The notes under the pieces were generated by a model. That model was not told where the DNA came from, did not search any database, and saw nothing but the letters and a program-made list of their open reading frames with translations. A stretch of 40,107 bases of DNA, from contig CAJADF010000079.1 of the NCBI GenBank assembly GCA_903938485.1, positions 1 to 40,107 on the forward strand, written 5' to 3'. The stretch comes from an uncultured Methylococcaceae bacterium (GTDB lineage Bacteria > Pseudomonadota > Gammaproteobacteria > Methylococcales > Methylomonadaceae). How positions within the stretch are numbered: position 1 is the stretch's first letter; each line of letters begins with the position of its first letter. Made by a program: the position numbers and the translations under genes. Of the stretch, positions 14,301 to 22,915 are shown piece after piece.

Positions 14301-16727
14301 TTAATAATTGAGTCCCGCTCTGACCACTATTTTAGTAGCGTTTCGGGCGGGTAAATAAGTGGCAAATATCGCTAAAATAAATACAACTATCAGCCAAATT
14401 AACACGGATAGTTGTGAGAAAACAAAGTCTAAATGCATGTTTAACATGGTTAAACCTAGCTTCTTAGCTAGCGGGGCGGCGACTAGATAAGCAGTAGGTA
14501 CACTGATTAGCCAGGCTAACAAACCATGCAATAAGCCTTCAAGCATAAAAAGTCTAAAAATAGCGTTTGAATTAGCACCAATGGCTCTCAGTACCGCTAT
14601 TTCTCTAGTGCGTTGTAAAACGCTAATAGCCAATGTTCCTGAAAGACCAATCCCTCCCACAATGGCAATCATAATAGCTAATCCTAGTAGCATCCCCAGC
14701 ATAGGTTTGAATTGATTCTCTGCAAATTGGCGTTGTTCACGTTTAGCTATCGTGGTGTAGACATCTAAAACGATGGGATGTTCTTGGAACACTGTTTTTA
14801 AAGCTTCGAGATAGGTTTTTTCCTCATTCAAAGAGTTTAACCTAGCTGTTAATAGTGCAAAGGAATATTTAAATTCATTTTTAGTATTTGTTTGCAAGGT
14901 GCTTAAGGGGCCATAAACGGGTTCTACTGTATAACCCGTTCCTGCAAACCACCGGTATAAGCCAATAACTTCCCATTCTTGGGCTGTGTGTTGTAACAGT
15001 TTAGTATTTATTTTGTCACCCACATGAATACCATTAAGTGCCGCAGTATCAGCATTGATTATCAAATGCTGTTGTTGTTCATCTGAATTATCAAACCAAC
15101 GGCCTTCAACAATAAGGGGTTTATACATTGAGGTATTAGTGGGTAGGGCGATCATTTGCATGCCCAAACTACCAACTTGTTGGATGACTTTATCCTTAAC
15201 CGATAGTTCTACTGGCAAGCGATTCCATAGCTCTATACTTTGGGTATTTGGAAAGCTATTGACCAGTGTGTTGATGATTTCTTGAGGTTGGTCTTGGATA
15301 AAACCTAAGCGAATATCATACGAGCTACGATCGAGTTCGTTATTTAGGGTCAGATTAAGTGACGCTATCAAGCTCGTAATCACTATAAACAAGACACCTG
15401 CAATAATCAATACGCTTTGTGTCCATAGTAAACGGGCTTTACGGCGTAACAAATTAGCTATTGCAATTGCATAAATCGTGGGTAAGCACGCAGCTATTTT
15501 AAGTTCTAGCCAGCGGTCAAAACGAGTGCTGACAAAATCCGCTCCTAGGCCGTAACTTGAAATAGCATACCTTACAGATAGTGATGCACCCTGTAAGATA
15601 GGTTGTAAAGCCGCCAAAATGGGTGCAATTAATCCGCCGGCAACCATTATGTAAATTGTTTTAGGTGAATATACAAATTCCGAGAGTTCAATATTAAATA
15701 AATCTAATAACCAACGACTACTGTAATAAGCGCCTGCTGCACTTAAAGGAATCGCGATTAATAAGGCGATAATGGATAGCACGAAGACTTCTGATAAATA
15801 GATTTTAGCGATGCTGTAACGGCGAGCACCCAGTGACTTCATAATGCCTATTTGATCAGTCTGTTGGGTAATTAAAGCACCTACTGTATTTAAGATCAGA
15901 ACAGAACTGAGTGCCAAAGATGCCCAAGCCATCACCGTCAATATGAAATGTATGCCTTTAAAAATAGCGCGTCCCCAATGTTGGTCAGGGTTTTGCAATA
16001 AGGTGGCATTAACAGGGATGTTTTGGCTGGCAAGTTTTTGGCGGATTTCACCTGCTATCAAATTAACTTTTCCTGGGTTGTAAGGCGGTTTAACTTGGAC
16101 TAATAATTGTCTGAAACTAGCGCTAGGAATGTTGAAGGTAGGTGCTAATTCAGGTGCGATAAATACATGTAATTGACCACCAAAACTGGGTGGTTTAACA
16201 AAAGGATGTCGAATGATACCGGCAATCGTAAGGATCTCAGTGCCATTAGGTGTTTTTATTTCAAGAGTGTCGCCTAGGCTTAGGTGAGCATATTGGGCAG
16301 ATAAACGTTCTATAGCCACAAATTTATCGTGTGGGAAACTACCTGCTAACAAGCGCATTTGGTCTTGTTTTTGATTTAGATAATCGCTTCTGAATAATAA
16401 AGTCCCCGTTTGCCATGGAGTAGATTCAGTTGTTTTAAATTGCCCCGTAAATTGCGTCATGATATCAACGCTATTCACTTCGTCCATTTTTTTGATGCTT
16501 TCGGCTACAGAAAAATCCACATCCCTTCTAAGCATTAAACTGATATGCGAAGGCTGTGAGGCTTGATGCGCTTTATCCATGTAAGTGAGTTGTAAGTCCA
16601 TCATGCCGAGCAAGGTACCCATCACAAATAGACCAATAGCAATACTCGATATGGCTAAGACGGTATGGTATTTATGCATTAGCAGATCACTGCTAATTTT
16701 TTTCCATAGAATTGAGTTAAAAAGCAT
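14301..16727 (-). CDS. ABC transporter permease, double FtsX/MacB type
   Basis: An 808-aa permease made of two fused FtsX-type halves. The first half has a helix at about 20-42, a MacB-like periplasmic domain (50-255) and three helices at about 260-395, including the SLGARRYSIAKIYLSEVF segment. The second half has a helix at about 440-460, a second periplasmic domain (470-680) and three final helices, with TREIAVLRAIGANSNAIFRLFMLEG and a closing YLPARNATKIVVRAGL. The architecture of 8 helices and 2 large periplasmic domains is that of LolCE/AttFGH-like systems, which handle lipoproteins, lipids or toxic compounds from the outer face of the inner membrane. It lies 5 nt after its ATPase. The substrate is unknown. 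Confidence 0.9.
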   Translation of the reverse strand: MLFNSILWKKISSDLLMHKYHTVLAISSIAIGLFVMGTLLGMMDLQLTYMDKAHQASQPSHISLMLRRDVDFSVAESIKKMDEVNSVDIMTQFTGQFKTTESTPWQTGTLLFRSDYLNQKQDQMRLLAGSFPHDKFVAIERLSAQYAHLSLGDTLEIKTPNGTEILTIAGIIRHPFVKPPSFGGQLHVFIAPELAPTFNIPSASFRQLLVQVKPPYNPGKVNLIAGEIRQKLASQNIPVNATLLQNPDQHWGRAIFKGIHFILTVMAWASLALSSVLILNTVGALITQQTDQIGIMKSLGARRYSIAKIYLSEVFVLSIIALLIAIPLSAAGAYYSSRWLLDLFNIELSEFVYSPKTIYIMVAGGLIAPILAALQPILQGASLSVRYAISSYGLGADFVSTRFDRWLELKIAACLPTIYAIAIANLLRRKARLLWTQSVLIIAGVLFIVITSLIASLNLTLNNELDRSSYDIRLGFIQDQPQEIINTLVNSFPNTQSIELWNRLPVELSVKDKVIQQVGSLGMQMIALPTNTSMYKPLIVEGRWFDNSDEQQQHLIINADTAALNGIHVGDKINTKLLQHTAQEWEVIGLYRWFAGTGYTVEPVYGPLSTLQTNTKNEFKYSFALLTARLNSLNEEKTYLEALKTVFQEHPIVLDVYTTIAKREQRQFAENQFKPMLGMLLGLAIMIAIVGGIGLSGTLAISVLQRTREIAVLRAIGANSNAIFRLFMLEGLLHGLLAWLISVPTAYLVAAPLAKKLGLTMLNMHLDFVFSQLSVLIWLIVVFILAIFATYLPARNATKIVVRAGLNY

Positions 16728-16732
16728 TGTTT

Positions 16733-17431
16733 CTAAACTGGTTTAGATAGGCATTGATCACTTGAAACATGTCCATCGTGCAAGGTGATATGACGGCTAG
16801 CTGTTTTTGCAAGGTCCTCATTATGAGTCACAATGACGAGTGTTTTCCCCTCTTGCTGTAATGCCGAGAAGAGTGTGTAGATATTTTCTGCGGTCGCTGA
16901 ATCTAAATTCCCCGTGGGTTCATCTGCAACTAGCAATGCGGGGTCATTTGCTAATGCACGCGCAATCGCGGCACGTTGTTGTTGTCCCCCAGAAACTTGT
17001 CCGGGTAATTGTTTGGCTTGTTTTGTTAAACCAACTCGATCAAGTAAATAATGCGCTCTATCCAAACGCTCGCGTTTTGGGTATTTATTTACAAAATCCA
17101 TGGGTAATTGGATATTTTGTAGCAAAGTGAGTGAGGGCAGTAATTGAAAAAACTGAAACACAATGCCTACGTTTAAGCCTCGCCATACTGATAATTCTTC
17201 TTCTTTTAACAGTTGTAAAGCCGTTTCATTTATTATTATTTCACCACTGCAGGGCCTATCAATACCCGTTAATAAGTTTAATAAGGTCGATTTTCCATTG
17301 CCAGATGGACCCGTAATGGCGACAAACTCACCGGTATTAATGTTTAAAGAAATGTTTTGTAAAACAGGCGTAGTTAATTGTCCTTGCGTATAAGCTTTAT
17401 AAACATGGTTTAGTTTTATAAGATTTTGCAT
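16733..17431 (-). CDS. ABC transporter ATP-binding protein, LolD/MacB type
   Basis: A 232-aa ATPase that partners the downstream 808-aa permease (5-nt gap, same operon). Walker [10 protein letters not shown] at 41-49, Q-loop in [12 protein letters not shown], signature VSGGQQQR at 146-153, Walker [14 protein letters not shown] from 166, and H-loop VTHNED. The EExSVWRG and NLDS forms are typical of the LolD/MacB/FtsE branch, whose members power mechanical work on periplasmic substrates rather than transport through a pore. No adaptor (MacA-like) gene is adjacent. It is divergent from the gene at 17515 across 83 nt. Confidence 0.94.
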   Translation of the reverse strand: MQNLIKLNHVYKAYTQGQLTTPVLQNISLNINTGEFVAITGPSGNGKSTLLNLLTGIDRPCSGEIIINETALQLLKEEELSVWRGLNVGIVFQFFQLLPSLTLLQNIQLPMDFVNKYPKRERLDRAHYLLDRVGLTKQAKQLPGQVSGGQQQRAAIARALANDPALLVADEPTGNLDSATAENIYTLFSALQQEGKTLVIVTHNEDLAKTASRHITLHDGHVSSDQCLSKPV

Positions 17432-17514
17432 GGCAAAAGGTGTTTTATGATTGCGTTATTTATAAAAATATTAGATTCTACCACGCACTCATTGTTAGAA
17501 CTTGAAATACGCGG

Positions 17515-18093
17515 ATGACATTTATACAACAGTTATGGCTAATATTAGCGGGTATTTGGACAGTGTTGGAGATTCTTGTTGGGTATAAAACACGTGTATC
17601 GTTTCATGATTCAGTTCCACAGCTAAAGAATTATCAAAAGGAGCGCCTTATTTGGCTGGTCGTGGTGATTTCGATTATCGGCGCTTTTGGTTTTAAACAT
17701 TTGCAGTTAGTGCAATTACCCATGAGCTATGGTGTGCGGCAAATAATTGCTTTAATAATGATGTCGATAGGCCTGATGATCCGTTTCTACGCGATAAAAA
17801 GGTTGGGGCGGTTTTTTAGTACGACAGTTGTGATTCAAAATGAACATGCGCTGATCACTCATGGACTTTATCAGTTTATAAGACATCCTGCTTATACGGG
17901 GTTACTGATTAGTTTTTTTGCCATAGGTGTTGCTATGGGTGATATTTTAGCGATACTTATTTTAGTTTTGCCATTAGGACTTTTTCTAAAACAACGAATT
18001 AGCGTTGAAGAAGATATTTTAATCGGCCATTTTGGTAAAGACTATTTGGAGTATGCCGTTCGAACAAAGAAGCTTATTCCTTGGCTTTATTAA
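17515..18093 (+). CDS. ICMT/PEMT-like membrane methyltransferase
   Basis: A 192-aa integral membrane protein with about four or five helices (4-20, 46-62, 74-95, and 130-165 as a re-entrant pair). The C-terminal half has the isoprenylcysteine carboxyl methyltransferase family signature: RFFSTTVVIQ, HALITHGLYQFIRHPAYTG (the SAM-binding RHPxY motif) and SVEEDILIGHFGKDYLEY with the conserved EE and Y. Bacterial members methylate unknown, often lipophilic, substrates. It is the first gene of a co-directional block with the C30 carotenoid genes (64 nt to crtN), so a carotenoid acid is a candidate substrate; this is inference. No good ribosome site precedes the ATG. Confidence 0.85.
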   Translation: MTFIQQLWLILAGIWTVLEILVGYKTRVSFHDSVPQLKNYQKERLIWLVVVISIIGAFGFKHLQLVQLPMSYGVRQIIALIMMSIGLMIRFYAIKRLGRFFSTTVVIQNEHALITHGLYQFIRHPAYTGLLISFFAIGVAMGDILAILILVLPLGLFLKQRISVEEDILIGHFGKDYLEYAVRTKKLIPWLY

Positions 18094-18157
18094 TAGTTGA
18101 TACTTCTATAGATTCAAAGTTTTCATTCATTTAAATTATTTAATCTCTTTATCTTTT

Positions 18158-19663
18158 ATGCCTAACAAGAAACAAATTGTCATCGTGGGCTCAGGACCTG
18201 GGGGTCTGTGTGCTGGAATGTTATTAAGCAAACGTGGTTTTAAGGTCACTATTTTTGATAAGAATCACGAAGTGGGAGGTAGAAATCGTCCCATTAGATT
18301 GGGTGATTTTGTATTTGATACAGGACCAACTTTCTTATTAATGAAGCATGTATTGGATGATATGTTTGCATTATGCGGTAAAAAAAGTGCTGATTATTTA
18401 GAGTTTATTAAACTCGATCCTATGTATCGCTTGTTGTTTTCTGACCGCAGTATTCAAGTATTTTCTGATAGAAATAAAATGCGAGCTGAATTGGAGCAAG
18501 GTTTTAATGAAGGCAGTTCAGGATATGACGCTTATTTAAAGCGGGAAGGAAAGCATTTTGAAAAACTTTATCCTTGTATCAAACGTGATTACAGTAGTAT
18601 CAAGACATTTCTCTCGTGGGATTTAATAAAAGCCGTTCCCTATCTTGCATTGAATCATAGTGTGTTTTCTAATTTAGGTAATTATTTCAAAGAAGAGAAA
18701 ATGCGTTTAGTATTTTCTTTTCAGTCTAAGTATTTAGGTATGTCACCGTGGGATTGCCCCGCTATATTTACCATGTTGTCTTATTTAGAGCATGAATATG
18801 GTATTTATCATGTAAAAGGTGGTTTAAATAAAATTGCTGAGGCTATGGCCAAAGTTATTATCGAACAAGGTGGGCATATTCATACTGATACTGAGATCGA
18901 ATCTCTAGTTATCAATAATAAAAAAGTAAACGGTGTACGTTTACAAGACGGTACTGAAATTTTGGCAGATGATGTGATTATCAATGCTGATTTTTCACAT
19001 GCGATGACTCATCTAGTTAAACCTAATGAATTAAAGCAATATAGCCCAGAGAAGGTAGATAAGTTGGAGTACTCTTGCTCTACTTTTATGTTGTATCTAG
19101 GTTTAGATAAATTTTACGATTTACCGCATCACACTATTGCTTTTGCGGACGATTATGTAACGAACATTAATAATATCTTTCATAGCAAAACGCTGAGCAA
19201 AGATTTCTCTTTTTATGTGCAAAATGCTTGTGTTAATGATGACACCTTAGCGCCAGCAGGAAAGTCAGCTTTATATGTATTAGTTCCTACGCCTAATAAT
19301 GAAAGCCTTACAGATTGGGATTCTTACTGTGCTGACATGCGTGAGCAAGTATTAAATACCTTAGAAACGCGTTTAAATTTAACTGATATACGTGCCCATA
19401 TAGAACAAGAAAAGATTATTACGCCTAAAACTTGGGAAGCTGAGGAGTATGTTTTTAAAGGTGCGACTTTTAGTTTGGCACATAAATTTAGTCAGCTTTT
19501 ATATTGGCGCCCACATAACAAGTTTCAAGAACTTGATTCATGTTATTTAGTGGGTGGCGGTACGCATCCTGGCAGTGGTTTACCAACAATCTATGAGTCT
19601 GCGCATATTTCGGCAAAATTGATTTGCAAAAAGTATGGCGTCAAATTCGGATTGGCAATATGA
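18158..19663 (+). CDS. crtN: 4,4'-diapophytoene/C30 carotenoid desaturase (CrtN)
   Basis: A 501-aa FAD enzyme that would desaturate a C30 backbone to diaponeurosporene or diapolycopene. The N-terminal dinucleotide motif IVGSGPGGLCAGMLL is at about 9-23, followed by FDKNHEVGGRNRP and FDTGPTFLLM. The C-terminal FAD motif LVGGGTHPGSGLPTIYESA closes the protein. Internal features (LEYSCSTFMLYLGLD, GKSALYVLVPTPN, HIEQEKIITPKTW) follow Staphylococcus CrtN rather than CrtP. The ATG lacks a purine-rich ribosome site (CTCTTTATCTTTT upstream). Its stop overlaps the ald start as ATGA (19660-19663), so the two are translationally coupled. Whether it uses dehydrosqualene or squalene as input cannot be told. 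Confidence 0.92.
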   Translation: MPNKKQIVIVGSGPGGLCAGMLLSKRGFKVTIFDKNHEVGGRNRPIRLGDFVFDTGPTFLLMKHVLDDMFALCGKKSADYLEFIKLDPMYRLLFSDRSIQVFSDRNKMRAELEQGFNEGSSGYDAYLKREGKHFEKLYPCIKRDYSSIKTFLSWDLIKAVPYLALNHSVFSNLGNYFKEEKMRLVFSFQSKYLGMSPWDCPAIFTMLSYLEHEYGIYHVKGGLNKIAEAMAKVIIEQGGHIHTDTEIESLVINNKKVNGVRLQDGTEILADDVIINADFSHAMTHLVKPNELKQYSPEKVDKLEYSCSTFMLYLGLDKFYDLPHHTIAFADDYVTNINNIFHSKTLSKDFSFYVQNACVNDDTLAPAGKSALYVLVPTPNNESLTDWDSYCADMREQVLNTLETRLNLTDIRAHIEQEKIITPKTWEAEEYVFKGATFSLAHKFSQLLYWRPHNKFQELDSCYLVGGGTHPGSGLPTIYESAHISAKLICKKYGVKFGLAI

Positions 19664-21255
19664 CTCAAGAGATTACAGCGTGTTCGGCGATAACTGAACA
19701 GCTCGTTAAAACTTTTTCGGTGACTCCGTTAGAGGATGTTACTAAGGCACTGCTTGAGGCACGGGATGCTGTGACTGTCTGGGAGGCTTTTACGGTTGAG
19801 CAACGCCTTAAACATTTAGTAAAACTTGAAGCCATTATTCAAGCGGAGATGGATGCTATTGTTGAGGTTATTATGGCCGCGACAGGTAAAGTGAAAACTG
19901 AGGTCTTACTCGGTGAAATTTATCCAGTTCTGACTACCTTGCGATATTATCAAAAAAATGCGGCAGCTATTCTGGCCAGTGCGCCGGTTATTACGTCGCC
20001 TATTTTATTTCCAAAATCTAATGCTCAAGTTTATCGTCGACCTTACGGTGTAGTCGCTATTATTTCACCGTGGAATTTTCCGTTTCAATTGACGCTAATT
20101 CCTATACTGACTGCGCTTATAAGTGGTAACTCGGTCATTTTTAAAATGTCTGAATTAAGCTTACCCGTAGGTGATTTGTTGATAGATTTATTATCAAGAT
20201 TGGCTTTGCCAGAAAATTTAGTTCAACATGTGATCGGTTTTGCGGAGACGGGGCAACAATTGATAGAAGCCCGTCCAGATTTAGTGTTTTTTACCGGTGG
20301 TGTTATTGCTGGTAGAGCCGTCATGGCAAGTGCCGCCCAGCATCCTATTCCCGTTGTTTTAGAGTTAGGGGGTAAAGATGCGATGGTCGTGTTTGCTGAT
20401 GCTAATCAAACTCGGGTAGTCAATGCTGCTTTGTATGGGGCTTTTAGTAATAGCGGTCAAGTTTGTGTGTCAGTTGAGCGGTGTTATGTCGAGGCCTCAT
20501 ATTATCAAAATTTTATTAGTCAGCTTAATGTTGCCGTGCAGAATCTTAAAGTCGGGCATGGATGTTTAGGCGATTTAGGTGGACTTACTACCTTAAAGCA
20601 ATTTGCTGTCATTGAAGCTCATTATAACGATGCCTTGGCAAAGGGTGCTAAAGCATCAGGACCATTGAAACTAGAGGGTCGATATTTGCATCCTGTTGTA
20701 TTGTGGGATGTGACCCATGATATGAAAATTATGCGCGAAGAAACGTTTGGTCCCGTGTTGCCAGTGATGAAGTTTACTTCAGTAGCGGAGGTGATTGAAT
20801 TAGTAAATGATAGTAATTTTGGTTTAAATGCTAGTGTTTGGAGTCAGAATATTGCAAAGGCGGAGCAGGTCGCCAGACAATTAAATGTCGGGAGTTGGGC
20901 GGTAAATGACGTTATTAAAAATATCGGTCATCCCAGTTTACCCTTTGGGGGGACTAAAAATAGTGGCTTTGGACGATACCACGGTGCTGAAGGCTTGCGA
21001 AGTTTTACTTATACCGTAGCAGGGCTGACGAGTCGAAGTACTTATGAATCTGAACCTAATTGGTTTCCTTATTCAGATCAGCGTTACATTGAAATGCGGG
21101 CTTTTCTTGATCTAATGTTTGGTGATGGGTGTTTGTTTTTTCGGATAAAAAACAACTGGCGTGCATTACAAGCATTTAAACAGTATTCATCTTTAAACTT
21201 AGTTCAGCATTGGCATAACTTAAAAATAAAATTTTTTAAAAAATCTATTGGTTGA
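19660..21255 (+). CDS. ald: diapocarotenal (C30 carotenoid) aldehyde dehydrogenase
   Basis: A 531-aa ALDH-superfamily enzyme expected to oxidise 4,4'-diapolycopene aldehydes to carboxylic acids, as the ald gene of Methylomonas does. Motifs: SPWNFPFQLTLIP (Asn of the oxyanion hole), FFTGGVIAGRAV, LELGGKDAMVVF with general base Glu235, and SGQVCVSVER with nucleophile Cys269. The C-terminal LPFGGTKNSGFGRYHGAEGL is typical. A roughly 70-residue tail ending in KKSIG continues beyond it and may associate with the membrane (MFGDGCLFF). I chose the ATG at 19660, which overlaps the crtN stop by 4 nt; an in-frame TTG at 19624 would lie inside crtN and is less likely. Confidence 0.9.
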   Translation: MTQEITACSAITEQLVKTFSVTPLEDVTKALLEARDAVTVWEAFTVEQRLKHLVKLEAIIQAEMDAIVEVIMAATGKVKTEVLLGEIYPVLTTLRYYQKNAAAILASAPVITSPILFPKSNAQVYRRPYGVVAIISPWNFPFQLTLIPILTALISGNSVIFKMSELSLPVGDLLIDLLSRLALPENLVQHVIGFAETGQQLIEARPDLVFFTGGVIAGRAVMASAAQHPIPVVLELGGKDAMVVFADANQTRVVNAALYGAFSNSGQVCVSVERCYVEASYYQNFISQLNVAVQNLKVGHGCLGDLGGLTTLKQFAVIEAHYNDALAKGAKASGPLKLEGRYLHPVVLWDVTHDMKIMREETFGPVLPVMKFTSVAEVIELVNDSNFGLNASVWSQNIAKAEQVARQLNVGSWAVNDVIKNIGHPSLPFGGTKNSGFGRYHGAEGLRSFTYTVAGLTSRSTYESEPNWFPYSDQRYIEMRAFLDLMFGDGCLFFRIKNNWRALQAFKQYSSLNLVQHWHNLKIKFFKKSIG

Positions 21256-21303
21256 GTCGGATAAACTCAAATCACTATTATTTATAATCACTGAGACAAT
21301 GGC

Positions 21304-22803
21304 ATGAATAAAAATAATAAACCTCATATTGTTGTAATTGGAGCTGGGCTAGGTGGTTTGTCCGCGGCAATTTCATTGGCAACAGAAGGCTTTAGTGTCG
21401 ATTTATTGGAGAAAAATGACAAAGTCGGCGGTAAATTAAATATCTTAGAGAAAGACGGCTTCACCTTTGATTTAGGTCCGTCTATTTTAACCATGCCACA
21501 TATTTTTAAAGCCTTGTTTGATAGAGCCGGCAAAAATATGGATGATTATGTCAGCATTCAAACAGTTGAGCCGCATTGGCGCAATTTTTTTGAAGATGGT
21601 AGTACGCTCGATTTAAGCTCGGATCCAGAAATAATGCAACAGGAGTTGTTAAAATTGGGGCCGAATACACCTAAAGAATTTGCTCGGTTTTTAGCCTATT
21701 CTAAAAAACTATGTGAAGTGACTGAAGACGGTTATTTTGCACAGGGCTTGGATTCATTTTGGGAGCTTCTTAAATATTATGGTCCGGTTAAGAGTTTGCA
21801 AGAGTTTGATGTTTTTCGATCAATGGATCAGGGCGTTAAACGCTTTATTAAAGATCCAAAGTTAGTGGATGTACTCAATTATTTTATTAAATATGTGGGG
21901 TCGTCTCCTTACGATGCACCCGCTTTAATGAATTTATTGCCTTATATTCAGTTTGGTTATGGGCTTTGGTATGTTAAAGGTGGCATGTATGGCATGGCGC
22001 AAGGTTTAGAAAAGTTGGCGCTTGAGTTGGGGGTTAATATTCAAGTGAATGCTGAGGTTAAAGAGATTCAGCATGAAGCGGGTTATGCTTCTGCTGTAAA
22101 GCTAGCTGATGGGTCAGTGTTAAAAGCGGATATTGTCGTTTCGAATATGGAATTGATTCCAGCTTATAAAGAATTAATGTCAGGACAAGAAAAAGAAATA
22201 AAACGCATAGAAAAGTATGCGCCTAGTTGTTCTGGCTTAGTCTTGCATCTGGGTGTTGATAGAATTTATGAACAATTAGCGCATCATAATTTCTTTTATT
22301 CTGATCATCCGCGTGAGCATTTTAAGGCAATATTTCATGAGCATAAATTGTCAGAAGATCCCACAATTTACTTAGTTGCTCCTTGTAAGAGTGATCCTGC
22401 ACAAGCCCCCGAGGGTTGTGAGATCATTAAAATATTACCGCATATTCCGCATTTAGATCCTAATAAACCTTTAACCGCAGAAGATTATGCTGATTTAAGA
22501 GAGCGGGTTTTAATTAAACTAGAACGCATGGGGCTAACGGATTTAAGAAAACATATCGTTAGTGAAGAAAGTTGGACGCCTGTAGATATTCAAGCCAAAT
22601 ATTATTCTAACCAAGGGTCCATCTATGGGGTAGTGGCAGATCGATTTAAAAATTTAGGGTTTAAAAATGCTCAGCGCAGTAACGTTTTAAAAAATCTGTA
22701 TTTTGTAGGGGGTAGTGTTAATCCAGGTGGTGGAATGCCTATGGTGACATTATCTGGACAGTTAGTGCGGGATAAGATTTTGGCAGATTTATCTAAGCAT
22801 TAG
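21304..22803 (+). CDS. crtP: 4,4'-diaponeurosporene/diapolycopene oxidase (CrtP/CrtNb)
   Basis: A 499-aa FAD enzyme of the phytoene-desaturase family that oxidises terminal methyl groups of C30 carotenoids to aldehydes. It matches Staphylococcus CrtP and Methylomonas CrtNb very closely along the whole length: VVIGAGLGGLSAAISLA, FDLGPSILTMPHIFKALF, FIKYVGSSPYDAPALM, LAHHNFFYSDHPR, LVAPCKSDPAQAPEG, GLTDLRKHIVSEESWTP, NQGSIYGVVADR and VGGSVNPGGGMPMVTLSGQ. These features separate it from the desaturase crtN upstream. A GAG lies 8 nt before the chosen ATG. It is 48 nt after ald. Its product aldehyde is the substrate of Ald, so the gene order forms a complete oxidation module. Confidence 0.95.
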   Translation: MNKNNKPHIVVIGAGLGGLSAAISLATEGFSVDLLEKNDKVGGKLNILEKDGFTFDLGPSILTMPHIFKALFDRAGKNMDDYVSIQTVEPHWRNFFEDGSTLDLSSDPEIMQQELLKLGPNTPKEFARFLAYSKKLCEVTEDGYFAQGLDSFWELLKYYGPVKSLQEFDVFRSMDQGVKRFIKDPKLVDVLNYFIKYVGSSPYDAPALMNLLPYIQFGYGLWYVKGGMYGMAQGLEKLALELGVNIQVNAEVKEIQHEAGYASAVKLADGSVLKADIVVSNMELIPAYKELMSGQEKEIKRIEKYAPSCSGLVLHLGVDRIYEQLAHHNFFYSDHPREHFKAIFHEHKLSEDPTIYLVAPCKSDPAQAPEGCEIIKILPHIPHLDPNKPLTAEDYADLRERVLIKLERMGLTDLRKHIVSEESWTPVDIQAKYYSNQGSIYGVVADRFKNLGFKNAQRSNVLKNLYFVGGSVNPGGGMPMVTLSGQLVRDKILADLSKH

Positions 22804-22915
22804 TGTTCCAATATTGATTGTTTATGATTATTTTATTTTTCATGCTGGCATGACTAACGATTCTTTAGTCAATGTTAGCTTAGACTTTAGTAACCATTTT
22901 ATGTTGGCGTAATTT

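Noticed and set aside
21299-21307. Two-codon ATG GCA TGA mini-ORF overlapping the crtP start
   Set aside because: The GAG upstream is spaced correctly for the crtP ATG at 21304 and too close for the ATG at 21299, so an upstream control ORF is unlikely.
22841-22852. CATGC-TG-GCATG hairpin between crtP and the PPi-PEPCK gene as a terminator
   Set aside because: The stem is 5 bp and no T-run follows, so it would not separate the two genes.
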